From assembly GCA_963665735.1 (NCBI GenBank), contig OY762444.1, forward strand, positions 1,116,001-1,180,000: a stretch of DNA of 64,000 bases, in the 5' to 3' direction. The stretch is from CATOSK01 sp963665735. GTDB taxonomy: Bacteria > Chloroflexota > Dehalococcoidia > Lucifugimonadales > UBA3495. The notes beneath the pieces are model-generated. The model searched no databases and was not told the DNA's origin. It saw only the letters and a list, made by a program, of their open reading frames with translations. Positions within the stretch are counted from its first letter, which is position 1; each line of letters starts with the position of its first letter. A program made the position numbers and the translations under genes. Shown piece by piece: positions 33,899-43,013 of the stretch.

Positions 33899-35641
33899 AT
33901 GATGCAAGAGACTTTGGAAGCCCCACGGACCCCGACCAATCCGGTGCCCGAAACACCCGCCGCCGACACCCCCGAACTGGTTCCCGCCCGGATGCTCAAC
34001 GAGTACGCCTACTGCCCCCGCCTGGCCTACCTGGAATGGGTGCAGGGCGAGTTTGAGGACAGCGTGGATACCGTGGAAGGCCGTTTCCAGCACCGCCGGG
34101 TGGACCGGCCTTCGGGAACACTACCCTCTCGGGCCGCTGACTCGCCGGACGAAGACGGCGATGTTCCCGAAATTATTCACGCCCGTTCCGTGACGCTTTC
34201 CGACCATACCCTCGGCGCCGTTGCACGCATAGACCTGCTGGAAGGCCGCGGCAACACGGTCACTCCGGTCGACTACAAGCACGGCAGGTCCCCCGAAGTT
34301 CCCGAGGGAGCCTGGGAACCGGAACGGGTGCAGGTTTGCATCCAGGGACTGCTGCTCCGGGCCAACGGCTACACCTGTAACCAGGGAATGCTCTACTTCG
34401 TCGAGTCCCGCCAGAGGGTGGAAGTCCCCCTTGACGATGCGCTTGTCTCCCGGACCATGGAACTTCTATCGGGCATCAGGGGAATGGCAGTGTCGGGACA
34501 AATCCCCGACCCCCTGGTGGATAGCCCCAAGTGCCCCAGGTGCTCCCTGGTAGGGATTTGTCTGCCGGACGAGGTGAATTTCCTTTCCGCTAACCGCCAG
34601 GTCGTCAAGCCCGAGGACGTGCGCCGCATGGCTCCGGCCAGAGATGACACCGTCCCCGTTTACATCCAGACCCAGGGCGCGGTTGTCGGCAAAACCGGCG
34701 ACCAGTTGGAAGTGAAACAGAAGGGCCAGTCACTTCAGAAGGTTCGCCTGATGGAAGTCTCCCACCTGGCCCTCTTCGGAAACGTGCAGGTAACCACTCA
34801 GGCGTTGCGCGAACTGTGCGACCGGAACATCCCCATCTGTTACTTCACCTACGGCGGCTGGTTCAGCGGCATCACCAACGGCATGAGCCACAAGAACGTG
34901 GAACTGCGGTGCCGGCAGTACCTGGGGGCAATGAACCCCGAAACCGCTCTGCCTGTAGCACGCCGGATGGTATTCGGCAAGATAAAGAACTGCCGCACCA
35001 TGCTGCGACGGAACCACCGAGACCCCCCGGCATCTACCCTGGCGGAGCTGGACCGGCTGGCAGAACGGGCAAAGACGGCCCCATCCCTGGACACTCTGCT
35101 GGGCATAGAAGGAGCGGCAGCCCGGACCTACTTCTCCGAGTTCCCGGGGCTGATCAAGAACGATTCCCTGGACTTCGACTTCCGAGGTCGCAACCGGCGT
35201 CCACCCCGGGACCCGGTGAACGCCGTCCTTTCTTTTCTCTACGCCATGCTCATCAAGCACGCCACGGTCACAGCTTTCGCCGTGGGGTTCGACCCCTACC
35301 TGGGCTTCTACCACCAACCCAAGTACGGGAAGCCGGCCCTAGCCCTGGACCTGGTGGAAGAGTTCCGGCCATTGGTGGCCGATTCGGTCTGTCTGAGTCT
35401 CATCAACAACGGGGAACTGGGAGCGGAGCATTTCATCAGGCGGGGAGACGCCGCAGCTCTCACCCAAAACGGCCGCCGCAAGGTGATAGAAGCCTATGAA
35501 CGGCGAATGGATACTTTGATTACTCACCCCCTCTTTGGCTACACCGTGAGCTACCGGCGTATAATGGAGGTGCAGGCCAGGTTGTTGTCCCGGCATCTGC
35601 TGGGAGAACTTCCGGCCTACCCGCCGTTCAGGACGAGGTAG
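33899..35641 (+). CDS. cas4-cas1: Cas4-Cas1 fusion
   Basis: 580 residues. Cas4 part (1 to about 240): C39 in YCPRLAYLEW, nuclease D125-x-K127 in VDYKHG, and iron-sulfur Cys 212, 215 and 221. Cas1 part: YIQTQGAVVGKTGDQLEV, then metal ligands E404, H472 (GFYHQPKYGKPALALD) and E487 (LVEEF). The fusion trims prespacers with PAM choice and integrates them with Cas2; it is typical of I-G loci such as Geobacter. ATG 33902 is equally possible. Confidence 0.95.
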   Translation: MMQETLEAPRTPTNPVPETPAADTPELVPARMLNEYAYCPRLAYLEWVQGEFEDSVDTVEGRFQHRRVDRPSGTLPSRAADSPDEDGDVPEIIHARSVTLSDHTLGAVARIDLLEGRGNTVTPVDYKHGRSPEVPEGAWEPERVQVCIQGLLLRANGYTCNQGMLYFVESRQRVEVPLDDALVSRTMELLSGIRGMAVSGQIPDPLVDSPKCPRCSLVGICLPDEVNFLSANRQVVKPEDVRRMAPARDDTVPVYIQTQGAVVGKTGDQLEVKQKGQSLQKVRLMEVSHLALFGNVQVTTQALRELCDRNIPICYFTYGGWFSGITNGMSHKNVELRCRQYLGAMNPETALPVARRMVFGKIKNCRTMLRRNHRDPPASTLAELDRLAERAKTAPSLDTLLGIEGAAARTYFSEFPGLIKNDSLDFDFRGRNRRPPRDPVNAVLSFLYAMLIKHATVTAFAVGFDPYLGFYHQPKYGKPALALDLVEEFRPLVADSVCLSLINNGELGAEHFIRRGDAAALTQNGRRKVIEAYERRMDTLITHPLFGYTVSYRRIMEVQARLLSRHLLGELPAYPPFRTR

Positions 35642-35643
35642 AT

Positions 35644-35934
35644 ATGCGCAATCGGTTCCTGGTATGCTACGACGTGTCGGATCCCAGGCGTCTGGCGCGG
35701 ACCTACAAGAAGATGAACGGATTTGGGGAGCCGGCGCAATACTCGGTGTTTATCTGCGACCTGTCTCCCAAGGAACGGGCGCTGCTGGAAGAGGCCCTGA
35801 CGGAAATCCTGAATCTGAAGGAAGACCGTGCCTTGATTGTGGACATGGGGCCTTCCGAAGGGCGGGGAACCGGGAGTTGCACGATTTTGGGAAACGCCCG
35901 GGATATGCCGCGCCGGACGGCGGTAGTGGTATGA
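35644..35934 (+). CDS. cas2: Cas2
   Basis: 96 residues, 2 bases after cas4-cas1. N-terminal RFLVCYDVSDPRRLART with the catalytic-position Asp, then YKKMNGFGEPAQYSVFICDLS. Forms the bridge of the Cas1-Cas2 integrase. Last cas gene before the array. Confidence 0.95.
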   Translation: MRNRFLVCYDVSDPRRLARTYKKMNGFGEPAQYSVFICDLSPKERALLEEALTEILNLKEDRALIVDMGPSEGRGTGSCTILGNARDMPRRTAVVV

Positions 35935-36124
35935 AGAGAAACAACTCCGGGGCCTGCGAGAGGTCCGACGGTGACGATGTTACGATGAACCTCTCGCAGA
36001 AATCCCAACGCGAAAACGAAAACGCCCGTTGGTCGGACGGGATGTAGTTGCGGATTCCAGAGATAAAAGCGGCGACAATCACGTTCCTCTACGAACGAAC
36101 ACACAACTCCAGGAGCGAATAGCT
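35935..36124 (+). promoter_or_regulatory. CRISPR leader
   Basis: 190 bases between cas2 and the first repeat, A-rich near the array (GATAAAAGCGGCGACAATC, ACGAACGAACACACAAC). It contains an 11-bp inverted repeat, CTGCGAGAGGT (35954-35964) and ACCTCTCGCAG (35989-35999). No ORF with coding bias. New spacers would enter at this end. Confidence 0.8.
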
Positions 36125-38781
36125 GTTTCCATCACCGAAAGGCGGTGGCCCCATTGAAGCAACGCCATCTATCATCACCCTGGCCCCTATCCCGTCGTTT
36201 CCATCACCGAAAGGCGGTGGCCCCATTGAAGCTGGGATTCCATCACTGTTCTCCTGCCGCAGTTAAGGCGTTTCCATCACCGAAAGGCGGTGGCCCCATT
36301 GAAGCAAGCTACTCTCGCCGGTACTGCTGCCTCAAGATGGCAAGTTTCCATCACCGAAAGGCGGTGGCCCCATTGAAGCGCCCTGGGCATCGGCGTGGCC
36401 TTGGCCCCCTTCACCGGGTTTCCATCACCGAAAGGCGGTGGCCCCATTGAAGCGATGCGGTAATCCGCCGGTTTGCCGACGTGCCAACTGGTTTCCATCA
36501 CCGAAAGGCGGTGGCCCCATTGAAGCTTGATTCTTGGCCCCGTTGCTTGGGTTGTAAGTGAAGGGTTTCCATCACCGAAAGGCGGTGGCCCCATTGAAGC
36601 CGTGGATTATCGCCAGCAATGCCGCCTGGGTGACGGGTTTCCATCACCGAAAGGCGGTGGCCCCATTGAAGCGAGCATGGGCGGTAAGCAGGGTCCTGGC
36701 GCAGGCCCGGTTTCCATCACCGAAAGGCGGTGGCCCCATTGAAGCGTAGTCATTTCCTCTCTCCTTGCGGGGGCGGTTGGCCGGTTTCCATCACCGAAAG
36801 GCGGTGGCCCCATTGAAGCAGGATTTCCGCTACCCCAGTAGTGGCGTTCCAGTCCGAGTTTCCATCACCGAAAGGCGGTGGCCCCATTGAAGCATGCCGA
36901 TAATGAGTTCACCCACCCGGATGTTGACCGGTTTCCATCACCGAAAGGCGGTGGCCCCATTGAAGCTTGCGGATGGCACGGGGGGAAGGACTATGAGGCC
37001 CCGTTTCCATCACCGAAAGGCGGTGGCCCCATTGAAGCTATGCCATTGCAGCCATGGTTGGGCTGTTATTTGCTGGTTTCCATCACCGAAAGGCGGTGGC
37101 CCCATTGAAGCCATGGAATCCTCTTGGAATCATGTGACGGTCCTTTCAAGTTTCCATCACCGAAAGGCGGTGGCCCCATTGAAGCAGATATGCAAAGGGA
37201 TTAACGCGTTGCGCCAATAAGGTTTCCATCACCGAAAGGCGGTGGCCCCATTGAAGCGCCATGGGCTACCGGGGGCGCTGATGCAAGCGGTGCGGTTTCC
37301 ATCACCGAAAGGCGGTGGCCCCATTGAAGCATCTCCTCGCCTTGATAGCCTTCCAAAAATCCCTGGGGTTTCCATCACCGAAAGGCGGTGGCCCCATTGA
37401 AGCGATGTGATCATCCCGACGAGATTCACGTCATGCCCGAGTTTCCATCACCGAAAGGCGGTGGCCCCATTGAAGCGTGCGGTCTTACATCTCCGACTGG
37501 GACTCCTGGGCCAGGTTTCCATCACCGAAAGGCGGTGGCCCCATTGAAGCTGACATCGGACAGGGCGGCCCTTTCGCCCCGGACGTGTTTCCATCACCGA
37601 AAGGCGGTGGCCCCATTGAAGCGATACCGGCACGACGGTTGCAGGGACTAATATCCAAGTTTCCATCACCGAAAGGCGGTGGCCCCATTGAAGCTCGACC
37701 GGCTTAGCGCTATCCGGCTTCGACATGGAGCGGTTTCCATCACCGAAAGGCGGTGGCCCCATTGAAGCACGCAAGTGTCATTGTGCCGGGGCATGGCAAT
37801 CTCCGTTTCCATCACCGAAAGGCGGTGGCCCCATTGAAGCCGGTATTTGGCCAGCAGGTCTTTGCGCTTGTCCAGTGTTTCCATCACCGAAAGGCGGTGG
37901 CCCCATTGAAGCATTTACAATTTCGCCGGAGTTTTGACTTTCCAGATGGTTTCCATCACCGAAAGGCGGTGGCCCCATTGAAGCAGCAAAAGGCTAATGC
38001 GTCGGCAGCGTTTGCACATATCAGTTTCCATCACCGAAAGGCGGTGGCCCCATTGAAGCGATCGGATTGCGCTGACCGTAGATCAAATCAACGCCGTTTC
38101 CATCACCGAAAGGCGGTGGCCCCATTGAAGCACCCAATCGTCGTCCTCAAATACGGCCACCAGGCCGCGGTTTCCATCACCGAAAGGCGGTGGCCCCATT
38201 GAAGCCAGGACTACGGGTTCGACCAGGCGAAAGCGGCGCAGGTTTCCATCACCGAAAGGCGGTGGCCCCATTGAAGCGTTGCCATCCCTGGCGTCGCAAA
38301 CCATGATCGTAGAGTTTCCATCACCGAAAGGCGGTGGCCCCATTGAAGCGAGCAGGCAGGGGAGTTGGTATGGCGCGACGAGCAGGTTTCCATCACCGAA
38401 AGGCGGTGGCCCCATTGAAGCTTCTCTTCGCTGGAAAGATGTTCGGGGAGTTCGGCAGTTTCCATCGTCGAAAGGCGGTGGCCCCATTGAAGCATCAGGT
38501 TGTAGGGCGGTGATGTTACGGCCATTCCGGTTTCCATCGTCGAAAGGCGGTGGCCCCATTGAAGGTTCACGGCCCCGTAGAAGGGGTTGCCCCACAACCC
38601 TGTTTCCATCGTCGAAAGGCGGTGGCCCCATTGAAGCTTCGTCTGCGCCTTCGCCATATTGATTTGCTTGCCGTTTCCATCGTCGAAAGGCGGTGGCCCC
38701 ATTGAAGGACGATGATGTAGATGTCCTGGGTTGTGGGCAAGTGATGTTTCCATCGTCGAAAGGCGGTGGCCCCATTGAAGC
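36125..38781 (+). CRISPR. CRISPR array, 37 repeats of 36 bases, 36 spacers
   Basis: The repeat starts GTTTCCATCACCGAAAGG and ends CGGTGGCCCCATTGAAGC, with a CACCG-AAAGG-CGGTG stem. Spacers are mainly 36-38 bases. Repeats 1-32 are uniform; repeats 33-37 (from 38458) read ATCGTCG in place of ATCACCG, and repeats 34 and 36 also end AAGG instead of AAGC. Decay at the far end agrees with the leader lying by cas2. Spacers are all different by eye; targets not determined. Confidence 0.98.
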
Positions 38782-38940
38782 CATAGGTTCGGGTTGTTCC
38801 CTCGCAAGAGGAGGGATAAACTCGCAGGGCTTTACCACCAAGGCTTTCGAGGAGCTGGTTCCCACGTAAGCGCCGGGATAGACCATCTCCCAGCGATAGT
38901 CCAAAGCTTCTACCACATGGATCCCACGCGGGGATGGACC

Positions 38941-39007
38941 GATGTGCCGCCTACCGGGAGGAATCGGAAGAGGAAAAACGGCCCGACGGAGAAGGGCCGG
39001 CCAGCAT
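38941..39007. repeat. Right flank copy of the CRISPR-island duplication
   Basis: GCCGCCTACCGGGAGGA (38946-38962), CGACGGAGAAG, GGCCGGCCAGC (38995-39005), matching the 3' part of gene 26063. Its reading is CAAYREE as in the left copy. The start of the gene is absent, so it is a remnant. Confidence 0.65.
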
Positions 39008-39040
39008 AACGAGTAAATCATTCCCCCGTACCCCGCCGGG

Positions 39041-39046
39041 TAGAAT
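39041..39046 (+). promoter_or_regulatory. -10 box (TAGAAT) before the DGQHR gene
   Basis: GGGTAGAATTC, then 14 bases to GGAACAGGGGGAAAGGG and ATG 39078. Same layout as 11906 and 14079. Confidence 0.55.
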
Positions 39047-39077
39047 TCACCCAGGAAACGGAACAGGGGGAAAGGGA

Positions 39078-40205
39078 ATGCCGGGAAGCAGGAGACAGCA
39101 GCCCCGCGCCAGCATGGGACTCTTCGACTCGGTCAACGAATCCACCGTTCAACAGAACGGACGGTGGACCGCCGCAGGAACCGCCACCGTACGGCAACTG
39201 CTCGACGCCACCAACCGCGCCCCGGACGACGACTACGGCCGCCCCACCGACGTCCAGAGACCCCTCCACAAGGGCCACTGCGAGGAGATAAAACGCTACT
39301 ATCAAGACGTGACCAACTGGGTCATCCCCGCCTTCGTCTTCACCTGCGAGTCCGGCAGCCTGGACATCAGGGACGGGAAATTCCAGGGATTCACCAGCGA
39401 GTTCCAGGTCCTGGACGGCCAGCACCGCATCCAAGCCCTTCATCTCTTGAAAGAGGAACTGGCCCCCCGGCAGGACGAGCACAGCCAACGGAAGCTGGAG
39501 AACCTGCTCGAATCCCACGTCACCCTCCAATACGTCGAGAACCGCAGCCCAATGGACGCCGCCCAGCTCTTCGTGGACCTGAACAAGAGCCGGCGCATCA
39601 CCGCCACCGAGCTGACCTTCCTGGATTCCCGGAACCCTGTGGTCAACGTAGTCCGGGATGCCCTGGAATCCGCCGGATGGGTCAAGAACCTGACCGACAC
39701 CACCAGGACCAGGCCGGCAGCCGACAGCAACGACGTGCTCACCGGCGCCATGCTCATCGCCGTCCTCAGGTCCATCGAAGCCGGGGTGCGGCGCAGCATC
39801 TCCCGGGCTGCCCGCAACCGCATGGAAACCGACGCCGGCCGGGCCGAGGCAGCAGGCAAGCTGACCGAATTCCTGGAATGGCTGGCCGCAGCGAGGCACG
39901 AGTGGCAATCCCTGCGTGACGGGAACCCGGTGGAAGTCCCCTACCAGAGGACCCGCCACCACGCCTACGACGGGCCCTTCATAAACCTGCTGGCCCAGGC
40001 GTGGAGCAACAGCCGGGACAGCGGCCCCGACCCCGAAATGCTTTCCCAAGCCGTCCAACGGATGAACCTGCTTCGCTCCGACCCCGCCAACGACCTGAAG
40101 CAGATGGGCCTAACCGACGACCGGGGCCGGCTGATGCCGCCCGCCAAAGTTGACTACGAACGGGCCTCCCAGTCCATCCGGCAGGCGGCACAAGGCAACA
40201 GGTGA
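39078..40205 (+). CDS. DGQHR-domain protein (DndB/ParB-like)
   Basis: 375 residues from ATG 39078; ATG 39114 is an alternative. LDGQHRIQALH (DGQHR at 113-117) and LFVDLNKSRRITATEL are diagnostic. The family includes DndB, regulator of DNA phosphorothioation, and many orphan members near defence or mobile genes. No dnd genes are nearby. Directly follows the CRISPR array, with its own promoter. Confidence 0.85.
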   Translation: MPGSRRQQPRASMGLFDSVNESTVQQNGRWTAAGTATVRQLLDATNRAPDDDYGRPTDVQRPLHKGHCEEIKRYYQDVTNWVIPAFVFTCESGSLDIRDGKFQGFTSEFQVLDGQHRIQALHLLKEELAPRQDEHSQRKLENLLESHVTLQYVENRSPMDAAQLFVDLNKSRRITATELTFLDSRNPVVNVVRDALESAGWVKNLTDTTRTRPAADSNDVLTGAMLIAVLRSIEAGVRRSISRAARNRMETDAGRAEAAGKLTEFLEWLAAARHEWQSLRDGNPVEVPYQRTRHHAYDGPFINLLAQAWSNSRDSGPDPEMLSQAVQRMNLLRSDPANDLKQMGLTDDRGRLMPPAKVDYERASQSIRQAAQGNR

Positions 40206-40241
40206 CCCAACGGTTCTCCCCTTTTTCTCTCCACGCCGGTT

Positions 40242-40274
40242 CGGGCGTCCTGGCTGTAACCCGGGGGACGCCCG
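40242..40274 (+). promoter_or_regulatory. GC hairpin leader with GGCTGT loop, upstream of NADAR
   Basis: Perfect 9-bp stem CGGGCGTCC/GGACGCCCG with loop TGGCTGTAACCCGGG. Followed by GAAAAATGGCCCCGGGCC, GGAGGGAG and ATG 40306. Shares GGCTGT with elements at 50942, 52880 and 54011. Confidence 0.6.
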
Positions 40275-40305
40275 AAAAATGGCCCCGGGCCGGAGGGAGA
40301 AAACC

Positions 40306-40932
40306 ATGAAAGTATTCCAACTCAACACCGAACCCACCACCTATAACGCCTCCGAAGTCGCCGCCTTCATGCGGAGCCGGGAAAAGCACGGCGACCTGTC
40401 CAACATGACCTTCGCCGGCCTGGCGCTCCGCTGGAACCGCCTGGACTTCCAGTGCAGCGAGGGACTCTACCAGGCCTTGAAGTTCCCCCACGACCCCGAC
40501 CTGCAACGCAGCATCGGCGCCGCCCGCTCCGGCATGGAAGCCAAGAAACTGGCCTACGCCCCGGGCAACCAACCCCGGCCCGACTGGGACCACGTCCGGG
40601 TGGACGCCATGGCCCTGGCCCTCAGCGTCAAGCTGGAGCAGCATCCCATCCGGATTACCCGGGCGCTGCTGGAAACCGGCGACAAGCCCATCGTGGAGAA
40701 GTCCTACCGGGACGCCTTCTGGGGCGCCAAACCCGGCCGCAACGAAACCGTCCTCACCGGCGTGAACGTCCTGGGACAGCTGCTGACCCTGCTCCGGGAC
40801 GTACGGCGGGAAACCCGGAAGGGCCCCGCCGGAGCGGCCGAAGAATTCCGCGGGATGTTTCCCGGCATCGCGGCAATCATGCACGAAGAACACGATCCAA
40901 ATTGCCCGGCGTGCCAGTGGATACCGGCGTAA
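40306..40932 (+). CDS. NADAR-family protein (YbiA/RibX-like N-glycosidase or ADP-ribosyl hydrolase)
   Basis: 208 residues. NADAR features: GDLSNMTFAGLALRW, FQCSEGLYQALKF, ARSGMEAKKLAY, DWDHVRVDAMALALSVKLEQHP and IVEKSYRDAFWGAKPGRN ... NVLGQLL. Members act on ADP-ribose-type or riboflavin intermediates. Some are antitoxins that remove ADP-ribose from guanine added by DarT1. No DarT is seen here. The tail with CPACQWIPA is extra. Confidence 0.85.
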   Translation: MKVFQLNTEPTTYNASEVAAFMRSREKHGDLSNMTFAGLALRWNRLDFQCSEGLYQALKFPHDPDLQRSIGAARSGMEAKKLAYAPGNQPRPDWDHVRVDAMALALSVKLEQHPIRITRALLETGDKPIVEKSYRDAFWGAKPGRNETVLTGVNVLGQLLTLLRDVRRETRKGPAGAAEEFRGMFPGIAAIMHEEHDPNCPACQWIPA

Positions 40933-40939
40933 CGCCGCC

Positions 40940-41494
40940 ATGAACAACCTTAACTTCAACGCCACCTGTGTGGAAACCGCCAACCCGGACCACGGCAGCA
41001 TCTGCCAGATCGGCTGGGTCCGGGTCAGGAACGGGCGAATCACCGGCGGCAGGTCCACGCTGGTGAACCCGGAGGAGTACTTCCACCCCGTCAACACGAG
41101 CATCCACGGTATCGACCAGTGGGAAGTGCGGGACGCCCCCACCCTGTACCGGCTGGCGGAGCGGCTGCGGCGAGACCTGGCCGGAAGCCCGCTGGTCAGC
41201 CACACCCGTTTCGACCGCGGCGCGCTGGACCGGGCCATGGACAAGTACGGGCTGCCCGCCCTGGAGGTGGAGTGGCTGGACAGCGCCCGCATCGCCCGGC
41301 GGGCCTGGCCGGACCGGTACGGGACCCGGGGCTGGAACCTGGCCAACCTGGCCCGGGACCTGGGCATAACCTTCAGCCACCACGACGCCCTGGAGGACGC
41401 CCGGGCCGCGGCCCTGGTGGTGCTACAAGCTTGCCGCCACACCGGCCAGGACATCGACCACTGGCTGGAAGAACGGAATAACATTGGCCGGTGA
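40940..41494 (+). CDS. DEDDh exonuclease (DnaQ-like) with altered ExoI
   Basis: 184 residues, 7 bases after NADAR. SICQIGWVRV, TSIHGI, VSHTRFDRGALD (ExoII) and SHHDALEDARAA (ExoIII) are intact. ExoI reads NATCVETAN, with Cys where the first catalytic Asp of D-x-E belongs. It is therefore possibly inactive or uses another ligand. Close paralogue of 26297. Confidence 0.85.
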   Translation: MNNLNFNATCVETANPDHGSICQIGWVRVRNGRITGGRSTLVNPEEYFHPVNTSIHGIDQWEVRDAPTLYRLAERLRRDLAGSPLVSHTRFDRGALDRAMDKYGLPALEVEWLDSARIARRAWPDRYGTRGWNLANLARDLGITFSHHDALEDARAAALVVLQACRHTGQDIDHWLEERNNIGR

Positions 41495-41527
41495 CCGGAC
41501 GGCGAACACCGGACGACAGGAGAGAGT

Positions 41528-41881
41528 ATGACCGCCGTTGAAGAAATGGACCGCGCCCTGCTGCACCTGCGGGAGACGGGAAAGAAGCTCCGGGGAAAAG
41601 ACCGGAAGCACAACCGGGAAGTGACCCAAATGCTGGAGGAAACCCGGGCCGGGTTCGCCGCCGGCGAAATGAACGCGGAGGACGTGGACCGGTTCGAGTA
41701 CCAAGCCTGCCGGCTGGTGGGAGGGATTCCCACCCGGCAGATGGGGAACCGGGGCGTCGTCGACACCTGGATGGTGGGCAATGAGAACGCCCGTCAGAAC
41801 GTGGAATACGTCCGGAACCTGGCCGCGCTGATGCGGCGGGAGATGGTGGAAACCGCCGGCGCCGGAGCGGGGGCGAAGTGA
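41528..41881 (+). CDS. Small helical protein
   Basis: 117 residues, ACAGGAGAGAG upstream. Charged helices (LRETGKKLRGKDRKHNREVTQMLEETRAG). The stop overlaps the next GTG. No family recognised. Confidence 0.62.
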   Translation: MTAVEEMDRALLHLRETGKKLRGKDRKHNREVTQMLEETRAGFAAGEMNAEDVDRFEYQACRLVGGIPTRQMGNRGVVDTWMVGNENARQNVEYVRNLAALMRREMVETAGAGAGAK

Positions 41882-42252
41882 GCCGGGAACGAGTGACCGA
41901 ACTGGTCCGACTGCTGCTGGAAGCATCGGAACAGGGCAGAATTTCCTGGGAAGAGACCGGGTTCCGGGACACCTACGCCGTCGGCGGGATGCCCCACGGC
42001 CTTTCCCTGCAGGTTACCCGGGCCAGGTTCAACCCCGAGTCCTACCGGCCGGAACTCCGGGAAGCGCACGGACGCGTCATCGCCGACCTGGAAGTCGGAT
42101 CGGGAGACCGGGATCCGGACACCCTGGCGCTGGACGCCCTGCGTCGCATTCACCGGGCCGCCGCCCGCCAGGTGCAGGACGTAGAAGGGAACATCGACCG
42201 GGCCATCGAATACCTGCAAGACCTCCGCGACAAAACCATCACCAGTGGATAG
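41878..42252 (+). CDS. Small hypothetical protein
   Basis: 124 residues from GTG 41878 (GTGA overlap). An alpha-beta-alpha pattern: VTELVRLLLEASEQGRISWEE, HGLSLQVTRARF, HGRVIADLEVG, then a helix. Style is of small phage proteins; function unknown. Confidence 0.62.
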   Translation: MSRERVTELVRLLLEASEQGRISWEETGFRDTYAVGGMPHGLSLQVTRARFNPESYRPELREAHGRVIADLEVGSGDRDPDTLALDALRRIHRAAARQVQDVEGNIDRAIEYLQDLRDKTITSG

Positions 42253-42277
42253 CGTTCGCTACGGACAGCAACCGGCA

Positions 42278-42343
42278 GCCCGCCCACCGGCTGCGTCACC
42301 CCACAGCCCCGCCGGTCAACCATCGCACTCACGCGAGGCGGGC
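42278..42343 (+). promoter_or_regulatory. GC stem leader with CGGCTG in the loop
   Basis: GCCCGCC (42278-42284) pairs GGCGGGC (42337-42343) over a longer loop than its relatives; the loop holds ACCGGCTGCG. AATAAGGAG and ATG 42375 follow 32 bases later. Weaker member of the leader group. Confidence 0.4.
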
Positions 42344-42374
42344 GGGGTCGAAGTCCTTTCAATAAGGAGAAGCC

Positions 42375-43013
42375 ATGACCATTCAGTTTATTGACAACAT
42401 CATTGGAACCCACCACCGGCTCACCCCCCGCGCCGTCCTGGAGACCGTCCGGGACACGGTGAAGGAGAGACCCGGGACCTGGACCACCGGCGCCACCCAC
42501 AGGGACGCCCAGGGCAACCACCTCCTTCCGCCGGACTGGGGCAACACCGCCAGCTCCTGCGCCCTGGGCTGGATGGACGTGATGACCCAGTTCTCGGAAC
42601 CCGACGCCATGGCAGCCGCGGTGGAGGCCCTGGCCCGGGTAGCCCGCCAGTCCGGGACCCGCGGCCATCCCTACGCCGAGGACGAACTGGTCAACCACAA
42701 CGACGGGCTGTCCACGCCGGAGGAGTTCGTGGAGTGGGTTGAAAAGGCCCTGGCAACCCTGCCCCCGCCGGAGGACGATCCCGTCCACGCCAGGCCCCGG
42801 AGGGTATTCGTCGGTTGGTGCGAGCACACGCAAACGCCCGTGGAACCCTGGCCCGGGCCGAACACGCCCTGCGCCGTGGAGGGATGCAGTCGAAAGGAAT
42901 CCCACGTCCTGGAGTGCCGGTTCCCGTGGATCTGCGACGACTGCGGGGGAGTGTTCGACGACGTGGAGCAACTGAAGGCCGCGCCCTGCGCTGCGGCATT
43001 GCAGGAAGGGTGA
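42375..43013 (+). CDS. DUF6197-like protein with C-terminal zinc-ribbon tail (copy 12)
   Basis: 212 residues. Family A part: GTWTTGATHRDAQG, SSCALGWMDVMTQ, NHNDGLSTPEEFVEWVEKAL. The last 75 residues add CEHTQTPVEP, CAVEGC, CRFPWICDDCGGVFDD, a zinc-ribbon-like extension comparable to 8361. Confidence 0.8.
   Translation: MTIQFIDNIIGTHHRLTPRAVLETVRDTVKERPGTWTTGATHRDAQGNHLLPPDWGNTASSCALGWMDVMTQFSEPDAMAAAVEALARVARQSGTRGHPYAEDELVNHNDGLSTPEEFVEWVEKALATLPPPEDDPVHARPRRVFVGWCEHTQTPVEPWPGPNTPCAVEGCSRKESHVLECRFPWICDDCGGVFDDVEQLKAAPCAAALQEG

Noticed and set aside
36145..38202. Long frames through the CRISPR array with repeating FHHRKAVAPLK or FPSPKGGGPIEA
   Set aside because: They are translations of the CRISPR repeat; period and spacers prove an array, not a repeat protein.
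39078..40205. Dnd phosphorothioation system
   Set aside because: Only a DGQHR-domain protein is present; dndA, C, D and E are absent.
39979..41781. 600-codon minus-strand frame opposite DGQHR, NADAR and exonuclease genes
   Set aside because: Antisense shadow of genes with clear domains, and composition is Ser/Arg-rich.
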